From Silvimonas iriomotensis (lineage in GTDB: Bacteria > Pseudomonadota > Gammaproteobacteria > Burkholderiales > Chitinibacteraceae), in contig NZ_BMLX01000003.1 of assembly GCF_014645535.1 (NCBI RefSeq), positions 463,378-527,377 on the forward strand: 64,000 nt of DNA. Direction: 5' to 3'. Positions 61,781 through 64,000 of the stretch are shown here, piece by piece. Position numbers and translations under genes: made by a program. Each line of letters begins with the position of its first letter. The first letter of the stretch is position 1. The notes beneath the pieces were generated by a model, which was not told the DNA's origin, searched no databases, and worked only from the letters and a program-made list of their open reading frames with translations.

Positions 61781-63007
61781 ATGTCAGCCCACCTTTCCTG
61801 TTCAACCGATACGCGCCTGCCCGTGACTGTCCTGTCCGGCTTCCTGGGCGCGGGCAAGACCACCTTGCTGAACCACGTACTGCATAACCGGGACGGTCTG
61901 CGCGTGGCGGTGATCGTCAACGATATGTCGGAGGTCAATATCGACGCTCGCCTCGTGCGCGATGGCGGCGCAGCCCTGTCGCGCCAGGAAGAAAAACTGG
62001 TAGAGATGAGCAACGGCTGCATTTGCTGCACCTTGCGTGAAGACTTGCTGGTCGAGATCAACCGGCTGGCGCAGGAAGGGCGCTTTGACTATCTGCTGAT
62101 CGAATCAACCGGCATTGCCGAGCCCTTGCCGGTGGCCGAAACGTTTACTTTCCGGGATGAACTTGGCCAGAGCCTGCAGGACATTGCGCGGCTCGACACC
62201 ATGGTCACGGTGGTGGATGCGTTCAATTTTCTGGCCGATTACGCCTCGGAAGACCTGCTGGCCGCGCGCGGCGAAACCCTGGGCGACGCAGATGACCGCG
62301 CCGTGGTCGATCTCTTGATTGAGCAGATTGAGTTTTGCGATGTGCTGGTGCTCAACAAGACCGACCTTGTCACGCCCGCCGCACTGGCGCAGCTACGCCG
62401 CATGCTGCTGGCGCTGAACCCGCGCGCACGGGTGCTGGAAAGCCAGATGGGGCGCGTGCCGCTGACCGCCATCCTCAACACCGGTTTGTTTGATTTTGAA
62501 GCCGCCGCCAATGCGCCGGGCTGGCTGCAGGAACTGCGCGGCGAACACACGCCAGAGACCGACCAGTACGGCATCAGCAGCTTTGTGTACCGCAACCCGC
62601 GCCCGTTTCACCCGCAGCGTTTCTGGCAATGCATTCATAGCGAATGGCCAGGCGTCATCCGCTCCAAAGGCTGGTTCTGGCTGGCCACGCGCCCGGATTT
62701 TGTCGGCAGCTGGTCGCAGGCGGGCGGGGCCTCGCGCCATGGTGCGGCCGGCCTGTGGTATGCCGCTGTGCCGCGCAAACAATGGCCCAAAGAGACGCAT
62801 GAACTGGCGCAGATCATGGAAAGCTGGCACCCGGTTTATGGTGATCGCACCCAGGAACTGGTGCTGATCGGCATGGCCATGGATCAACCCCGCCTGACCC
62901 GGATGCTGGATCATTGCCTGGCGACGGATGCCGAACTGGTGGCCTTGCGGCGCAATCCGCAAGCGCTGGCCGACCCGTTCGCATCGTGGCAGGTGATGCC
63001 GGCTTGA
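61781..63007 (+). CDS. COG0523 (CobW/ZigA-type) GTP-dependent metal chaperone
   Basis: The 408-residue protein has Walker [12 protein letters not shown] (20-30), the metal motif Cys80-x-Cys82-Cys83 in NGCICC, GTP-specificity NKTD, and a CobW C-terminal domain. It belongs to the ZigA/YciC-like group that delivers zinc to target enzymes under deficiency. It is divergent from the znuA-like gene across two identical operators, so both are likely derepressed together. Confidence 0.9.
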   Translation: MSAHLSCSTDTRLPVTVLSGFLGAGKTTLLNHVLHNRDGLRVAVIVNDMSEVNIDARLVRDGGAALSRQEEKLVEMSNGCICCTLREDLLVEINRLAQEGRFDYLLIESTGIAEPLPVAETFTFRDELGQSLQDIARLDTMVTVVDAFNFLADYASEDLLAARGETLGDADDRAVVDLLIEQIEFCDVLVLNKTDLVTPAALAQLRRMLLALNPRARVLESQMGRVPLTAILNTGLFDFEAAANAPGWLQELRGEHTPETDQYGISSFVYRNPRPFHPQRFWQCIHSEWPGVIRSKGWFWLATRPDFVGSWSQAGGASRHGAAGLWYAAVPRKQWPKETHELAQIMESWHPVYGDRTQELVLIGMAMDQPRLTRMLDHCLATDAELVALRRNPQALADPFASWQVMPA

Positions 63008-63110
63008 TGACAAATGACTGGCGCGGCGTCGGCAGATACGGTGAAATGACGCCTGACGCGACCAGGCGGTCGCCAGGTTTTCCACTCACACGACGCCCAC
63101 AGGATTCAAC

Positions 63111-63659
63111 ATGACACAAGCGATCAAGGATATCCCGCTGCACAAAATCGACGGCTCCCCGGCCACGCTGGGCGACTACGCCGGCAAGGTCCTGCTGGTG
63201 GTCAACGTCGCGTCCAAGTGCGGCCTGACCCCGCAATATGAAGCGCTGGAAAAACTCTACCGCGAACAACACGGCCAGGGTCTGGAAGTGCTGGGTTTCC
63301 CGGCTAACAACTTCAAGGGCCAGGAACCGGGCACGGATGAAGAAATCCAGAGCTTTTGCGCCACCACCTATGACGTCACTTTTCCGCTGTTCTCCAAGAT
63401 TTCTGTCGTGGGCGCCGATCAGCACCCGCTGTACAACGCACTGACCCACGCCCAGCCGGATGCCACGGGCGAAGGCCCGTTCCGCGAGCGTTTGTCCAGC
63501 AAGGGGATCGAGATCGCACCGCAACCCAATGTGCTGTGGAACTTCGAAAAATTCCTGGTGAACCGCAAGGGCGAAGTGGTCGGACGTTTCTCGCCCGATG
63601 TCACGGCCGATGATCCGCGCCTGAGCAGCGCCATTGCCGCTGAACTGGCCAAGGCTTGA
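63111..63659 (+). CDS. Glutathione peroxidase (BsaA/BtuE family)
   Basis: The 182-residue protein has peroxidatic Cys37 in NVASKCGLTPQY, the FPANNFKGQEPG segment with the Gln of the tetrad, and WNFEKFLVN with the Trp. The active site is Cys rather than selenocysteine. It reduces peroxides with glutathione or thioredoxin. AGGA lies before the ATG. It is monocistronic and ends in a strong terminator. Confidence 0.94.
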   Translation: MTQAIKDIPLHKIDGSPATLGDYAGKVLLVVNVASKCGLTPQYEALEKLYREQHGQGLEVLGFPANNFKGQEPGTDEEIQSFCATTYDVTFPLFSKISVVGADQHPLYNALTHAQPDATGEGPFRERLSSKGIEIAPQPNVLWNFEKFLVNRKGEVVGRFSPDVTADDPRLSSAIAAELAKA

Positions 63660-63670
63660 TTGGCCAACTA

Positions 63671-63698
63671 AAAAAAAGCACCTTCGGGTGCTTTTTTT
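63671..63698. terminator. Intrinsic terminator after the glutathione peroxidase gene
   Basis: A-run, GCACC, loop TTCG, GGTGC, T-run; the A/T tracts also pair, extending the stem to 12 bp. Confidence 0.93.
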
Positions 63699-63821
63699 AT
63701 TCAACCGGATCAGGGTGTTTGCATCGGGGGAATACCTGACCGGAGCGCGCCATGATCAGGGCTATGATGTGCGCTGCCCGTCATTGCGGGCGCAATTGTT
63801 ACAAGGGTCAGGAACAGGCGC

Positions 63822-64000
63822 ATGGGTGAGAAAAAACGCAGACTGGCGGCCGGCGGTGCCGCAGTCGCTGAAGCACGGCCAGCAGCAAACGACGCGAGCC
63901 AGTGGGTTGAAACCGGCAAGCGCCTGCATCATGAAGGCCGCCTGCCCGAAGCGCTGGCGGCTTATCAGCGCGCGCTGGAACGCAACCCGCAGCAAGCCGA
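63822..64000 (+). CDS. TPR-repeat protein, 5' part only
   Basis: ATG 63822 with AGGA upstream begins MGEKKRRLAAGG, followed by an Ala-rich stretch and the first TPR unit (WVETGKRLHHEGRLPEALAA, then YQRALERNPQQA). The gene runs beyond the window, so domains after the TPR are unknown. Confidence 0.7.
   Translation, partial: MGEKKRRLAAGGAAVAEARPAANDASQWVETGKRLHHEGRLPEALAAYQRALERNPQQA

Overview
The window is a GC-rich bacterial chromosome segment. The gene families and organisation (sigma-54 organosulfur genes, a complete che operon, pgaABCD, an outer-membrane porin) point to a free-living, motile, biofilm-forming Betaproteobacterium. Chromobacteriaceae/Neisseriales is my best guess; no rRNA or other marker gene is present to prove it. 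No tRNA, rRNA, CRISPR array, transposase or prophage gene was seen.

Layout. 1-945: truncated copy of a composite repeat island. 1141-4611: organosulfur monooxygenase/dioxygenase pair and a convergent sigma-54 activator. 4805-5842: complete copy of the repeat island. 5912-13909 (minus): eight-gene sulfonate/nitrate/taurine-type uptake operon (porin, two binding proteins, four permeases, one ATPase). 14325-15960: flavin-type reductase and methyltransferase, divergent from that operon. Three GG-N10-GC promoter sites tie these units into one probable sigma-54 regulon. 16134-17168: CAP-domain lipoprotein. 17705-28314: chemotaxis operon (MCP-like protein, cheY, STAS protein, cheA, MCP, cheW, cheW, cheR, cheD, cheB, EAL response regulator). 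28322-31924: ArsB-like permease, then a Lnb/DUF4105 protein and an HdeD-like membrane protein with a related soluble domain. 31925-32817: third repeat island. 32818-37063: polysaccharide deacetylase, S41 peptidase-like protein and a Cache-type MCP with a probable sigma-28 promoter. 37064-37900: fourth repeat island. 38003-48867: metabolic and regulatory genes (dkgB, TPR-methyltransferase, PhyH-like dioxygenase, degenerate MocR regulator, SDR, MFS/TetR pair with two operators, class A beta-lactamase, two paralogous coiled-coil proteins). 48955-50809: M14-type amidohydrolase and alpha/beta hydrolase. 51029-54034: siaABCD-like phospho-switch and diguanylate cyclase. 54415-60747: pgaABCD. 60763-64000: zinc binding protein divergent from a COG0523 GTPase across two perfect palindromes, glutathione peroxidase, and the start of a TPR gene.

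How the genes may work together. The strongest system-level signal is the siaABCD-like operon directly upstream of pgaABCD. It suggests a dedicated circuit in which a CBS-domain PP2C phosphatase and an opposing kinase set the phosphorylation of SiaC, SiaC controls the diguanylate cyclase SiaD, and c-di-GMP drives the PgaC/PgaD synthase. The chemotaxis operon also carries a c-di-GMP phosphodiesterase-type response regulator, so motility and biofilm signalling meet twice in the window. The second notable feature is a family of roughly 1-kb mirror-symmetric repeat islands, with hairpin ends, copy-specific hexanucleotide arrays and a palindromic core, that explains nearly all long non-coding stretches. 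Function and mobility of these islands are unknown.
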